36,425 bases of DNA from Desulfovibrio sp. (GCA_017396005.1 JAFQNG010000011.1:1-36425); one strand, 5' to 3'; shown: positions 11,934-20,170, counted from the stretch's first letter. The notes: generated from the letters alone by a model not told the origin. Made by a program: numbers and translations.

Positions 11934-12971
11934 TCATATCCTTTTTGAAGTAGGATTTTCGCAGGCAGCGGCCAGCAGAAATTCGCTCAGTGCATCTGTC
12001 AGGCCCTGCCAGTCTGTACAACGGCAGAGACGTTGACGCAAGTCCCGCACGCCGGGCAAAGCCCGTACATAACGCGGCACTACGGAACGCATCTTCCATA
12101 AGGCTGCCTTGCCCGTACAGTGTTGGCGAGCCAGCTCCATGTGCCGTAAGATCATGGCGTGCAGGGCCGAGTGCTCAGGAAAGGAAGGGCTTTCACCCCG
12201 GCAAAGGGCCAGATGGGCACTGAATATGGCAGGGTTCTGCATGGCGCCTCGCGCATACATCAGGCCTGTAGCCCCCGTTTCTGCAAGGCAGCGCAGGCCG
12301 TCCTCAGCTGTGAAAAGGTCACCACTGGCAAGCAGGGGAATATGCAGGCAGGCAGCCAGCTCATGTATAGCCTGCCAGTGAGCCTGGCCGCCAAAGCCCT
12401 GCTGTGCTGTACGAGGATGCAGGGTCAGCCAGCCTGCGCCCAGGTTTTCCAGTGACAGAGCCAGGGCTTTTAGCCCTCCTTTAACAGGTTGGTCGTGGGA
12501 CAGCCCTAGACGAAGTTTGAAGCCTACCCGGCCGGGACCGGCCTCAGACAGCATAGCCCTGGCAACCGTAAGAATATTATCTACATTCCCCAGCATGGCT
12601 GCGCCTGCCCCCTGCTTACGAACCTTGGGGACAGAGCAGCCTATATTCAGATCAAACCAACCGTAGCCGGCCTCACGTAACATGGCTACAGCCCGGCGTA
12701 GAAAATCAGCCTCTGCACCAAAGAGCTGCACCACCAGAGGCTGGTCTTCGGGAAGGCTGGCCAGCAGGTCAGCCGTACCCGGACTGCCATAGACAAGCCC
12801 CTTGGCACTGACCATTTCTGTCACACAGACGGATGCTCCGTATTCCCGACACAACAAGCGGAAAGGCAGGTCGCTGTACCCGGCCAGTGGTGCAAGCCAG
12901 GGTTTGTCTGACCCCATGGGCAGCGTTGCAGGGTTGCCCGGGCAGGGCGGCAGAGAAATTTTTCTACTCAT
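11934..12971 (-). CDS. dus: tRNA-dihydrouridine synthase
   Basis: Dus enzymes are FMN-dependent reductases that convert uridine to dihydrouridine in tRNA D-loops. The 345-aa protein has the N-terminal APLAGYSDLPFR segment, EMVSAKGL, the catalytic Cys112 in DLNIGCSVPKV (family pattern LNxGCP, here with Ser-Val-Pro after Cys), and a later YARGAMQNP segment corresponding to the FMN phosphate-binding region. It looks closest to the DusB-like group, but the subgroup cannot be fixed by eye. The ATG at 12971 overlaps the sulP stop in an ATGA arrangement (12968-12971) with GGAAGG upstream, which argues for translational coupling. Confidence 0.92.
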   Translation of the reverse strand: MSRKISLPPCPGNPATLPMGSDKPWLAPLAGYSDLPFRLLCREYGASVCVTEMVSAKGLVYGSPGTADLLASLPEDQPLVVQLFGAEADFLRRAVAMLREAGYGWFDLNIGCSVPKVRKQGAGAAMLGNVDNILTVARAMLSEAGPGRVGFKLRLGLSHDQPVKGGLKALALSLENLGAGWLTLHPRTAQQGFGGQAHWQAIHELAACLHIPLLASGDLFTAEDGLRCLAETGATGLMYARGAMQNPAIFSAHLALCRGESPSFPEHSALHAMILRHMELARQHCTGKAALWKMRSVVPRYVRALPGVRDLRQRLCRCTDWQGLTDALSEFLLAAACENPTSKRI

Positions 12972-14725
12972 GTCCCGGCCTTCCGTGCGTTTGCATCCGG
13001 CCGCCCTGTATCGGGCAACAGCGCACAGACGCCATCCCGACAGTGAATACGATGCAAAAGATCTGCCGCCATGCACAGTCCATCCCTGATGGTTTCAGCT
13101 ATAAAACCATCGCTGATCTGCTCCAGCACATGGCTGCGTCTGAGTACGTCACGTACATTGCTGCTCCCTACCACCAGCACTACCGGAATGGAACGGGCGT
13201 GACAGCGCTCCAAAAACTGCGAGAGCGCATGGGCACCTGTGGCGTCTACCCAGAAAACACGAGTCAGGTGCAGGAGAATCAAACGGGCGGGCAGACGATC
13301 CTCCTCTTCCAGCTGTCGTTCCAGCTCATGGATAGCCCCAAAAAAGAGTGTGCCTTCAATAAGATAAACAGCAATACCCGGCGGCAGGTTTGGCGGGGCA
13401 TACTGCATGAGTGGATCTTGGGGGGCCAGACGCCGTACGCGGGGATGGGCGGTCTTGTATACATAAAGAATCAACGAGGCCAAAACTCCGATAAAGACGG
13501 CTCTTTCCAGGTCCAGCAGCAGTGTGGAGGCAAAGGTCAGCAGCAGTACGGCCCTGTCTATGCGTGTGGCCGTAAGGCAGAGGCGGATGGACTCCATATT
13601 GATCATTTGCACGCAGACGATAAGCAGTATTCCGCCCAGGGCGGGCATAGGCAGCCAGCTCATGAAGGGGGCTACAGCCAACAGCAGAGGAAGCGCCAGC
13701 AAACCGGAAAAAACCGTTCCCATACGTGTTCTGCCGCCAGAGGCTATCATTACGGCACTACGGGTAAGGGAGCCACAACCGGCTATACCTGAAGTCAGGC
13801 CGGCAGCCACATTCCCCAGTCCCTGACCTATCAGTTCGCGGCTGCCGTCAAAATGGTCGCCCTTGACGGCAGCCAGTTGCTTGCCCATGGCCAGTGACTC
13901 CACAGCACCCAGCAGGGCAATGGCCAGGGCAGGCATGAAGAGATCGTTAATGATACCAATATCAAGGGAGGGTGGCAGCGAAAGAGGGGGGATAACTTCG
14001 GGGATAGGGCCTACCAGAGCTACTCCGTACGCCTTCACATCCAGCAGATATCCCACAAGGCCTGTCAGGATCAGCGCTGCAAGTGTAGCCGGAAAACGAC
14101 GCGAGATACGCCGTAATGCCAGACAGAGAATGATGGTCAGCATAGCTAGTCCCAGGCTCCAGAAATTGACCTGGTCAAGCCGGGCTACTGCCCAGCCCAG
14201 CTGAGGAAAGAATCCTGCCGGTTTGGGACCACTCAAGCCCAGGACTGTGGCAAGCTGGCCTGTGCCAATGAGCAAGGCCGCACCTGTGGCAAAGCCCACC
14301 ATGACGGAATGAGAAATGAAGTTGACCAGTTCTCCCAGCCGGGCCAGCCCCATACCTACCTGTATCAGACCACAGAGAAGAGCCATGCCGAATATGTAGG
14401 GCATACGCGCTTCAGGAGGCAGGCTAGCCAAGGCTACGCCACCCACGCTGAGAGTAGCAATACTTGAGAAAAGTACCATGGAGATGGCATTGGTAGGGCC
14501 AGCTACCAGATAGCGCGAGGAACCCCACAGAGCTGCGATGATTACAGGTAGAATGGCCGCATAGATACCGTACTGCGGGTGTACCCCGGCTATGAGGGCA
14601 TAGGCCATGACCTGGGGGATGGCCATGGGCGTCAGTGTCAGGGCGGCCATCAGGTCACCTTTCAGGTCTCGCAGGCTGTACTGATGCAGTGTATCCAGAA
14701 AGGGCAGAAAAGCTGCAGCGTGCAT
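12968..14725 (-). CDS. SulP-family anion transporter with C-terminal STAS domain
   Basis: The 585-aa inner-membrane protein has a SulP transporter core of about 10-14 hydrophobic segments (residues about 15-410), including the family motifs YGIYAA and VAGPTNA near the N-terminus, then a cytoplasmic STAS domain (about 445-560). SulP proteins move sulfate, bicarbonate or other small anions, usually with Na+ or H+. Sulfate uptake would suit a sulfate reducer, but bicarbonate is equally possible. The ATG at 14725 is chosen for its GAGGAG 5 nt upstream; the frame remains open to 14806. It is the first gene of the sulP-dus-ispH-cheV-flavoprotein run and shares a 203-bp divergent promoter region with the lytic transglycosylase gene. 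Confidence 0.93.
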   Translation of the reverse strand: MHAAAFLPFLDTLHQYSLRDLKGDLMAALTLTPMAIPQVMAYALIAGVHPQYGIYAAILPVIIAALWGSSRYLVAGPTNAISMVLFSSIATLSVGGVALASLPPEARMPYIFGMALLCGLIQVGMGLARLGELVNFISHSVMVGFATGAALLIGTGQLATVLGLSGPKPAGFFPQLGWAVARLDQVNFWSLGLAMLTIILCLALRRISRRFPATLAALILTGLVGYLLDVKAYGVALVGPIPEVIPPLSLPPSLDIGIINDLFMPALAIALLGAVESLAMGKQLAAVKGDHFDGSRELIGQGLGNVAAGLTSGIAGCGSLTRSAVMIASGGRTRMGTVFSGLLALPLLLAVAPFMSWLPMPALGGILLIVCVQMINMESIRLCLTATRIDRAVLLLTFASTLLLDLERAVFIGVLASLILYVYKTAHPRVRRLAPQDPLMQYAPPNLPPGIAVYLIEGTLFFGAIHELERQLEEEDRLPARLILLHLTRVFWVDATGAHALSQFLERCHARSIPVVLVVGSSNVRDVLRRSHVLEQISDGFIAETIRDGLCMAADLLHRIHCRDGVCALLPDTGRPDANARKAGT

Positions 14726-14770
14726 AGAACTCCTCGGGCTTGGCGGCATGGTGTGCCATTCTAAATTCCG

Positions 14771-14799
14771 AACATAGAACGTAAGGGCCTGACGGTCAA
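14771..14799 (-). promoter_or_regulatory. Candidate promoter for sulP operon
   Basis: On the minus strand a -35 TTGACC (14794-14799, 5 of 6), a 17-bp spacer and a -10 TATGTT (14771-14776, 4 of 6) sit about 45 bp before the sulP start codon. Confidence 0.5.
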
Positions 14800-14846
14800 T
14801 GAACATTCAATTTTTTGACTGCCGTATACTGCAGGGCCATGCAGTC

Positions 14847-14874
14847 TTGACTATTGCAGACTGGCAGATATCTT
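14847..14874 (+). promoter_or_regulatory. Candidate promoter for lytic transglycosylase gene
   Basis: A -35 TTGACT (14847-14852), a 16-bp spacer and a -10 TATCTT (14869-14874) precede the start codon by about 55 bp. A CAGTCT/AGACTG inverted repeat (from 14842) spans the -35 box and could be an operator. Confidence 0.4.
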
Positions 14875-14928
14875 GCATGTTTTACATATACGCCAATATC
14901 AAACCTGCCATACATTGAGGATAATGCC

Positions 14929-16026
14929 ATGACGCGCAGTAAGGCTTTTGCTGTTGTGACGGCCGGCCTGGGAGGTGGGCTATTTCTGCTGGGGCTCTTG
15001 GCGGGCTTCGTGCCACAGAGCGATGGCCCGGAGGTGCGTCGCAAGGCCAATGCTCAGGTGGTGCGCCTGCGTCCGGAAGACGTGCCTGCCCCCATACAGG
15101 TAAGCAGTGATGGGATACGCTTCTGGGCTGTGCGGCGTACAGTTGATACCTCCCATGCTTCGCAGCAGTGCATATCGCAGTCCGCGTCTGCAGACGGGAC
15201 GCAGGTAGTGACTTTTGGCCCGGAAGGTGTGCGCCTGAACGTTGGGCTCTATGGTTTTGACTACGGAAGTGCACCCGATGGCAGAGAACCCCTGACCCCT
15301 CTGCTGGCCCTGGACGGAGCGTCCATGCCAGGCCTTCTTACAGCCCAACCTCAGCACTACGGCGATGCTCTTGATGCACAGGGGAGGCCTGTGCGCTGGC
15401 TGGCTGAAGATGCCCTGCTGACTGGATATATGCCGCGTCCGGTACGCACTTTTACCATGGCCGGGGCTTTTCCGACCCCGGCTGGTGATGTTCTGGACAG
15501 GGCCAATCATTATAGAGATCTGGTAGAGTCTTTTTCCAGGCGTTTCAACCTGAGTACCAATCTGATATTTGCCATTATTCACAGTGAAAGCAGTTTCAGG
15601 CCCAACCTTGTCAGCAGCAGTTCTGCCATGGGCCTGATGCAGCTTCTGCCCAGTACGGCCGGAGGCGAGGTGCACCGCTTTCTATATGGTCAATCCGGTG
15701 ATGTGGGCTTTGAAGATCTAAGCGTGCCGGAAATCAATATCCGCTATGGCACAGCCTATCTGCATATACTGATGACCCGTTATTTTCAGAATGTGCGAGA
15801 TCCGCTTGCCAGAGAGTATTGCGTGGTGGCTGCCTATAACATGGGGCCCAACCGTTTTCTGCGCATGTTTGGAGAAAACGGTTCAGCAGCGGTGGAACGC
15901 ATCAACAGTATGAGCGCCGAAGAACTGTATGAAGAACTGACGGCGCATCTGCCTGTTCGGGAGACCCGCTTCTATGTTGCCAAGGTGCGCCGTATGAAAG
16001 ATCACTTTGCAGCCGAGCTGCGCTGA
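14929..16026 (+). CDS. Membrane-anchored lytic murein transglycosylase (SLT domain)
   Basis: The 365-aa protein begins with a hydrophobic segment (residues about 5-28) that is a signal anchor or signal peptide. A periplasmic N-terminal region resembling the MltC-type domain follows, then a C-terminal SLT lysozyme-like domain (about 195-340). Catalytic Glu220 lies in IHSESSF, followed by the family motifs MGLMQLLP and AAYNMGPN. Such enzymes cleave the peptidoglycan glycan strand to give 1,6-anhydromuramyl ends during wall turnover. The ATG at 14929 is chosen because GAGG lies 9 nt upstream; the frame extends 25 codons further. No lipobox is present, unlike E. coli MltC. A gene for an OmpH-like lipoprotein follows after 98 bp. 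Confidence 0.9.
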   Translation: MTRSKAFAVVTAGLGGGLFLLGLLAGFVPQSDGPEVRRKANAQVVRLRPEDVPAPIQVSSDGIRFWAVRRTVDTSHASQQCISQSASADGTQVVTFGPEGVRLNVGLYGFDYGSAPDGREPLTPLLALDGASMPGLLTAQPQHYGDALDAQGRPVRWLAEDALLTGYMPRPVRTFTMAGAFPTPAGDVLDRANHYRDLVESFSRRFNLSTNLIFAIIHSESSFRPNLVSSSSAMGLMQLLPSTAGGEVHRFLYGQSGDVGFEDLSVPEINIRYGTAYLHILMTRYFQNVRDPLAREYCVVAAYNMGPNRFLRMFGENGSAAVERINSMSAEELYEELTAHLPVRETRFYVAKVRRMKDHFAAELR

Positions 16027-16063
16027 AGGCATGCTGCGTTGTTTACAGGCGCATAAAAAAAAG

Positions 16064-16092
16064 TTGAGCAGCAGGGCAAAAGCGGGTATCAG
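16064..16092 (+). promoter_or_regulatory. Weak candidate promoter for OmpH-like gene
   Basis: TTGAGC (16064-16069), a 17-bp spacer and TATCAG (16087-16092) lie in the gap after the transglycosylase gene, about 32 bp before the next start. Each box matches the consensus at only 4 of 6 positions. Confidence 0.3.
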
Positions 16093-16124
16093 AGGCAAAA
16101 TATTTTTAGAGGAGTCTCAATCAG

Positions 16125-16727
16125 ATGAAAATACGTTTCCTTATCCCCCTCGCGTTTGTGTTTTGCTGCTTGCTGTCCGCCTGTCAGCAGACGACAGACA
16201 GTAACGCCCAGCCTTCCCTAGCGGTGGTCGATATGGCCCGCGTCATGCGCGAAAGCGAACCCGGTAAAGCCGGTGTGAAATTTCTGGAGGGCATGCAGGC
16301 AGAGATGCAGCAGAAGCTTGACGCTGTACAGGCCAAACTAGAAAAAAACCCCAAGGATGAGGCTGCCCAGCAGGAACTGCAGCAGTTGTACATGGCCTCG
16401 CAGCAGCGTATTCAGATGGAACAGCAGAATGTTGCCAACAGGCTTTACGACATGATGCAGCGTGTGCTCAACGCCTACCGCGAGCAGCAGAACTATACCG
16501 TCATTATTGCCGCTGATGTGGCTGCTGCCTACAGCCCCTCAGTTGATGTGACCAGTGCCGTCATCGCCGAAGTGAACAAGCAGAAGATGAGCTTCACGCC
16601 GCTGCCGGAACCCGCTGCGACACCGGCTCCGGCAACGGCAGATCCCCTACAGGACGCCCCTGCTCCAGCAGAAGCACCGCAAAAGGCGTCTGAAGAAGTT
16701 ACCGGGGAAGCCCCTGCAAGCAAATAG
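16125..16727 (+). CDS. OmpH/Skp-like lipoprotein with Pro/Ala-rich tail
   Basis: The 200-aa protein has a lipoprotein signal ending in LSAC with the lipidated Cys at 20 and Gln at +2, which suggests outer-membrane sorting. After it comes an OmpH/Skp-like domain (about 31-150): a first strand with AVVDMARVM, a long Gln-rich helical arm (about 55-115) and a closing strand with YTVIIAADVAAAYS. The tail (about 160-200) is Pro/Ala/Glu-rich and probably disordered. Skp proteins are trimeric periplasmic chaperones for outer-membrane proteins; classical Skp is soluble, so a lipidated form is notable. GAGGAG lies about 11 nt before the ATG. The usual bamA/lpxD neighbours are absent, so this may be a second, specialised copy. 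Confidence 0.85.
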   Translation: MKIRFLIPLAFVFCCLLSACQQTTDSNAQPSLAVVDMARVMRESEPGKAGVKFLEGMQAEMQQKLDAVQAKLEKNPKDEAAQQELQQLYMASQQRIQMEQQNVANRLYDMMQRVLNAYREQQNYTVIIAADVAAAYSPSVDVTSAVIAEVNKQKMSFTPLPEPAATPAPATADPLQDAPAPAEAPQKASEEVTGEAPASK

Positions 16728-16743
16728 TTATATTGTTTTTCTG

Positions 16744-16782
16744 AAAAAAGGGCCTCCTGCTTTAATGCGGAGGCCCTTTTGT
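16744..16782. terminator. Bidirectional terminator between convergent genes
   Basis: A GGGCCTCC stem (16750-16757 with 16769-16776) is flanked by an A-run on the left and TTTT on the right. It can therefore end both the OmpH-like gene (plus) and the BON lipoprotein gene (minus), whose stop codon begins just beyond it. Confidence 0.88.
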
Positions 16783-17328
16783 TTATTGCCCTGTGCGTAG
16801 TGGCAGCATGAGATAGCTGGTCACTTCGGTAACGCCCTTAACCATACGCGCCTTGCGGATAGCCAGCTTTTTTTCCTCCTCGTCTTTGACAACACCCAGC
16901 AGCACTACACGGCCCGCATTGACCTCTGTATCAATGCGGGTAGAAGCAAGACCCCGGGTGCTGATGAGGTCAGTACGCAAAGATGCGGACAAGGTAAGAT
17001 TGCTGGTATCGTTTTTGGCAGGGCTGAACCAGTGTGCTGTTACGGAGCGCGGTTTGTATGTTCTGGCGATGCGAATGGCTTTGTCCCGCATATTTTCAGG
17101 AACTTCACCTACCAGGAAGACATTGCCGTAGTAGACATAGACAGAGGTTTCCCACCCATCACTGAAATGGGCGTCCATGAGTGCGGCTTTGATACTGGTC
17201 GCCAGGGCCTTGTCGTCGGCAATGGTATCTACCAGGCGCTGATCGTCGTACAGGCCATAGGCACTGTAAGCGCAACTGTTGAGCATCGCTACGGTCAGCA
17301 GTAAAAACACAATGGCAAGATGTCGCAT
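16783..17328 (-). CDS. Two-BON-domain lipoprotein (DolP/OsmY-like)
   Basis: The 181-aa product has a lipoprotein signal with the box LNSC (Cys19, Ala at +2). Two BON domains follow (about 35-100 and 105-175), each with the alternating helix and Gly-containing strand pattern such as VYVYYGNVFLVGEV and AGRVVLLGVV. The size and two-domain layout match outer-membrane DolP (YraP), which binds anionic phospholipids and helps maintain the envelope. The ATG at 17328 is preferred because AAAGGTGA precedes it; an in-frame ATG lies 15 bp upstream. It follows murA after 29 bp on the same strand, so the two are probably cotranscribed, pairing wall synthesis with an envelope-integrity protein. Confidence 0.88.
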   Translation of the reverse strand: MRHLAIVFLLLTVAMLNSCAYSAYGLYDDQRLVDTIADDKALATSIKAALMDAHFSDGWETSVYVYYGNVFLVGEVPENMRDKAIRIARTYKPRSVTAHWFSPAKNDTSNLTLSASLRTDLISTRGLASTRIDTEVNAGRVVLLGVVKDEEEKKLAIRKARMVKGVTEVTSYLMLPLRTGQ

Positions 17329-17357
17329 AACATCACCTTTCATATGCCAGAGGATGC

Positions 17358-18608
17358 CTATTCTGCCTCGCGCCGGATACGCGCGCCCACGGCATTGAGC
17401 TTGTTTTCGATACGTTCATATCCCCTGTCCAGATGATAGATACGACGTACTTCTGTGACGCCCTTGGCCGCCAGGCCGGCCAGAACCAGGGATGCGCTGG
17501 CCCGCAGATCAGACGCCATGACCGGAGCGCCGATCAGTCGGCCAGTACCACGTACCATGGCTGTATGGCCGGAAACTTTGATCTGCGCACCCATGCGCAT
17601 CAGCTCCAGTACATGCATGAAGCGATTTTCAAAAATACTTTCCTCCACCACACTGGCACCTTCTGCCATGCACATGAGGGCCATGATCTGCGCCTGCATG
17701 TCAGTAGGAAAGCCCGGATGTGGCCGGGTTGTTACGTCAGTGCCTCGCAGAGGATTCCCGCATTTGGCAAGAACGCCGTCAGCTGTGACACTGATTTCCA
17801 TGCCCATGCTCTGAAGCTTAAGAATGACAGCCTCAAGATCTGTAAAAGGACAGTGCCGAAGCAGGAGCTCCCCGCCTGTAATACCAGCTGCTACAAGAAA
17901 CGTACCTGCTTCGATACGGTCAGGCATGACAGCATACTCTGCCCCGCCAAGTTCTGTGACGCCCTGTATCCGAATACAGCTGGTCCCCTGCCCTTCAATG
18001 CGTGCTCCGCATGCTGTGAGAAAATTGGCCAGATCCACCACCTCAGGCTCACGGGCCACATTTTCCAGTACGGTTTCGCCGTCCGCCAGGCTGGCTGCCA
18101 TAAGCAGATTTTCCGTACCGCCAACTGTGGGCATGTCGAAGGTAATGTGTGCTCCTTTAAGCTTGCGGCAACGGCCCATGATATAGCCTTCTTCCAGCTC
18201 GAAACGGGCGCCCATCTGTTCCAGCCCCTTCAGATGCTGATCCACGGGCCTGGCACCGATGGCGCATCCACCAGGCAGCGCCACACGGGCCTGACCGATG
18301 CGCGCCAGGAGCGGTCCCAGACAGAGTACTGAAGCCCGCATAGTGCGCACAAGGTCATAGGGAGCTTCGGGTTTGAGCTCCCCAGGCGCTACCTGAATGC
18401 GTGTGCCTTGGCGGTCGCAGCGACAGCCAAGCATCTCAAGCAGCTTGAGCGTGGTATGTATGTCTCGCAGGTCGGGCACATTATCAAGAATAGCTGCCCT
18501 GCTGGCGAGAATGGCAGCAAAGAGAATGGGCAGAGCCGCATTTTTTGAGCCACTGACGTCTATCGTGCCTGTGAGGGGCACACCGCCTTCAATGATCAGC
18601 TTGTCCAT
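17358..18608 (-). CDS. murA: UDP-N-acetylglucosamine 1-carboxyvinyltransferase
   Basis: MurA transfers enolpyruvate from PEP to UDP-GlcNAc, the first committed step of peptidoglycan synthesis. The 416-aa protein has the expected length and active-site residues: Lys22 and Asn23 in GSKNAALP, Cys115 in [11 protein letters not shown] (the fosfomycin target, so sensitivity is expected at the enzyme level) and the [10 protein letters not shown] segment with the catalytic Asp. The ATG at 18608 has TGGAGC just upstream; the frame extends 17 codons further. No clear promoter was found in the 161-bp upstream region, which also drives the divergent tRNA genes. Confidence 0.97.
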   Translation of the reverse strand: MDKLIIEGGVPLTGTIDVSGSKNAALPILFAAILASRAAILDNVPDLRDIHTTLKLLEMLGCRCDRQGTRIQVAPGELKPEAPYDLVRTMRASVLCLGPLLARIGQARVALPGGCAIGARPVDQHLKGLEQMGARFELEEGYIMGRCRKLKGAHITFDMPTVGGTENLLMAASLADGETVLENVAREPEVVDLANFLTACGARIEGQGTSCIRIQGVTELGGAEYAVMPDRIEAGTFLVAAGITGGELLLRHCPFTDLEAVILKLQSMGMEISVTADGVLAKCGNPLRGTDVTTRPHPGFPTDMQAQIMALMCMAEGASVVEESIFENRFMHVLELMRMGAQIKVSGHTAMVRGTGRLIGAPVMASDLRASASLVLAGLAAKGVTEVRRIYHLDRGYERIENKLNAVGARIRREAE

Positions 18609-18728
18609 ATTGCTCCAGATAGGTTGGACGGGCAGTCGGTTCACACCGCAGTCTGCCATCAGTGAGAGTGATGCAGCAGCCTAGTTTTTTTTCTAAAGAA
18701 AATCCAGACTCATAAAGGAAAAATTTAC

Positions 18729-18757
18729 TTGCCAAAACTGCGTAATGAGCGTATGAA
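18729..18757 (+). promoter_or_regulatory. Promoter for tRNA-His/tRNA-Pro
   Basis: TTGCCA (18729-18734), a 17-bp spacer and TATGAA (18752-18757) lie about 12 bp before the mature tRNA 5' end. The same CTTGCCAAA core precedes tRNA-Phe at 36342, which supports the call. Confidence 0.6.
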
Positions 18758-18769
18758 AAATATCTCTGT

Positions 18770-18846
18770 GGCGGAAGTAGCTCAGTTGGTAGAGCACCTG
18801 GTTGTGGCCCAGGTGGCCGTGGGTTCAAGTCCCATCTTTCGCCCCA
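18770..18846 (+). tRNA. tRNA-His (anticodon GTG)
   Basis: The cloverleaf is complete. Acceptor strand 18771-18777 pairs with 18836-18842 (one G-T pair), the extra G-1 at 18770 (a tRNA-His hallmark) faces discriminator C at 18843, and CCA is encoded at 18844-18846. The anticodon is GTG at 18804-18806, and the T-loop reads TTCAAGT. Confidence 0.97.
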
Positions 18847-18855
18847 CCAGTTTTA

Positions 18856-18888
18856 CCCCGCGTACGTCAGCTGCAACGCGGGGCTTTT
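18856..18888 (+). terminator. Hairpin between tRNA-His and tRNA-Pro
   Basis: A stem of 7-8 bp (from 18856, ending 18883) is followed by CTTTTC. It may terminate part of the transcripts after tRNA-His or guide 3' processing. Confidence 0.55.
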
Positions 18889-18891
18889 CAT

Positions 18892-18968
18892 CGGAGCGTG
18901 GCGCAGCTTGGTAGCGCACCTGCTTTGGGAGCAGGATGTCGAAGGTTCAAATCCTTTCGCTCCGACCA
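18892..18968 (+). tRNA. tRNA-Pro (anticodon TGG)
   Basis: The cloverleaf is complete, with acceptor CGGAGCG paired to CGCTCCG, encoded CCA (18966-18968), D-arm and T-arm of normal size and anticodon TGG at 18926-18928. It lies 45 bp after tRNA-His and has no separate obvious promoter. Confidence 0.97.
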
Positions 18969-18976
18969 ATGATTTC

Positions 18977-19014
18977 AAGCCCTTACGGACCTCCCAACCT
19001 GTAGGGGCTTTTCC
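18977..19014 (+). terminator. Rho-independent terminator after tRNA-Pro
   Basis: A 10-bp stem with one G-T pair (18977-18986 with 19001-19010) is followed by a short T-run (TTTT overlapping 19009-19012) and lies 8 bp after the tRNA end. Confidence 0.7.
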
Positions 19015-19069
19015 GTTCCAACCTATCCTCCAAACTCATTCAAGAGTGGCACTTTGCTCCTGCCATGTT

Positions 19070-20116
19070 CTAGCGTTTTTGCAGCAGCCATGTTTCTATC
19101 TCTCGCTGCTCTTCAGTCCAGTGTTCCTTATATCCCATGCGCGGGCCAGTCACAGGCCCCATATCGTAGCGCTCGGCCCCTTCTTCACAGAGCCAGGAAA
19201 TTTTTTCTGCTTGCAGAAGGTTGCCAATGGAGCTTTTTTTCCAGTCTGCGCTGTAGCTGAACTGCTGGCCTCGATAGATTTTTCCGGCCATACCGCCAAA
19301 AATGAAGCCGATATCCTTTTCTTCATGGCGGGCAAGGATGATGCGTGCTTCTCCATTCCGGGCCAGGTCGCTGATCATGGCAGCATAGAATTCCCGTGCC
19401 GGGCTTTCGGCCATACCACACTGGCCCAGTCCTTTCCAGCTGGTATGCTCCACAGACAACATCCGTTCATAAAGAATAAGGGCTTCTTCTGCAGTGCCAG
19501 GGCAGTATCTTTCAAAACTGACCCCCTGTTCTCGCGCCTGACGGGCAGCTTTACGCAGTTTGGCTCGGTGGTTGGCCGAACGCCGCGACAGAAAACCGTC
19601 AAGGCCTCCGCGCAGCGAAGCGGCACACTGTGTGGAGCTGGAATGCCGGTAAAAAATAAATGGCCCGTTGAAGCGTCGCCACAGGACACGTGGCAGGGTT
19701 GTGCCGGGCCGTAGCCCGCTGATAACCATATACGGCCAGCCCTGATGTCTTGTATTTTGTCTGCTGTGCCGAAGTATTTCTATAAGGGCAGCCTCGAAGA
19801 GTTCCAGCAGTTCTGGGATATCCCTGCCCAGCAGAGGGCAGCCGAACAGCCAGCTCCCTTCCAGAGGGCAGCAGCAGGACGGGCCGGATGTGGATCGGTG
19901 TTCTGCCAGGGTGAGAAGAGCCGTGTCACTCTGCTGCAGAAAGATGGTCTGCGCCGGATTAAGCACTCGCAGGGCAGCCAGCTGCCATGCCGGACCACAG
20001 CAGAATGGGTCTGCCTGATCACTTTCCACAGCCAGATGCGTCCACTGCTTGCGCAGGGACACGAGATGGGCAGGTTCGTTCAGTCCAGGCGGTGTTGCAA
20101 GCGTTATCAGAGCCAT
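19070..20116 (-). CDS. BcsL/CelD-type GNAT acyltransferase-like protein
   Basis: The 348-aa protein resembles the Acetyltransf_6 (CelD/BcsL, FemAB-like double-GNAT) family. The N-terminal half has the typical strand-rich domain with a GPAWQLAALR segment and GSWLFGCPLLG. The C-terminal half carries a basic helix (RRSANHRAKLRKAARQA), then EEALILYERMLSVE, and a GNAT-like core with ARIILARHEEKDIGFIFGG and YSADWKKSSIGNLL. Such proteins transfer acyl or aminoacyl groups to envelope polymers or peptides; the substrate here is unknown. No good Shine-Dalgarno precedes the only usable ATG, and an in-frame stop lies just upstream. It follows the EPSPS-like gene after 93 bp and may depend on it for expression. 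Confidence 0.75.
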   Translation of the reverse strand: MALITLATPPGLNEPAHLVSLRKQWTHLAVESDQADPFCCGPAWQLAALRVLNPAQTIFLQQSDTALLTLAEHRSTSGPSCCCPLEGSWLFGCPLLGRDIPELLELFEAALIEILRHSRQNTRHQGWPYMVISGLRPGTTLPRVLWRRFNGPFIFYRHSSSTQCAASLRGGLDGFLSRRSANHRAKLRKAARQAREQGVSFERYCPGTAEEALILYERMLSVEHTSWKGLGQCGMAESPAREFYAAMISDLARNGEARIILARHEEKDIGFIFGGMAGKIYRGQQFSYSADWKKSSIGNLLQAEKISWLCEEGAERYDMGPVTGPRMGYKEHWTEEQREIETWLLQKR

Positions 20117-20170
20117 GTTTTTTGAAAAAGCTTATTAGTGTTCTGCGCTCTGCCGGGCGCACAGAGAGAA

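Noticed and set aside
12833-13792. 319-codon plus-strand frame opposite sulP and dus
   Set aside because: Low-complexity Gln/Gly/His composition and complete overlap with the STAS and transporter coding sequence.
18681-18700. Short A/T run upstream of murA considered as a terminator
   Set aside because: There is no stem beside it and no upstream minus-strand gene that would need one.
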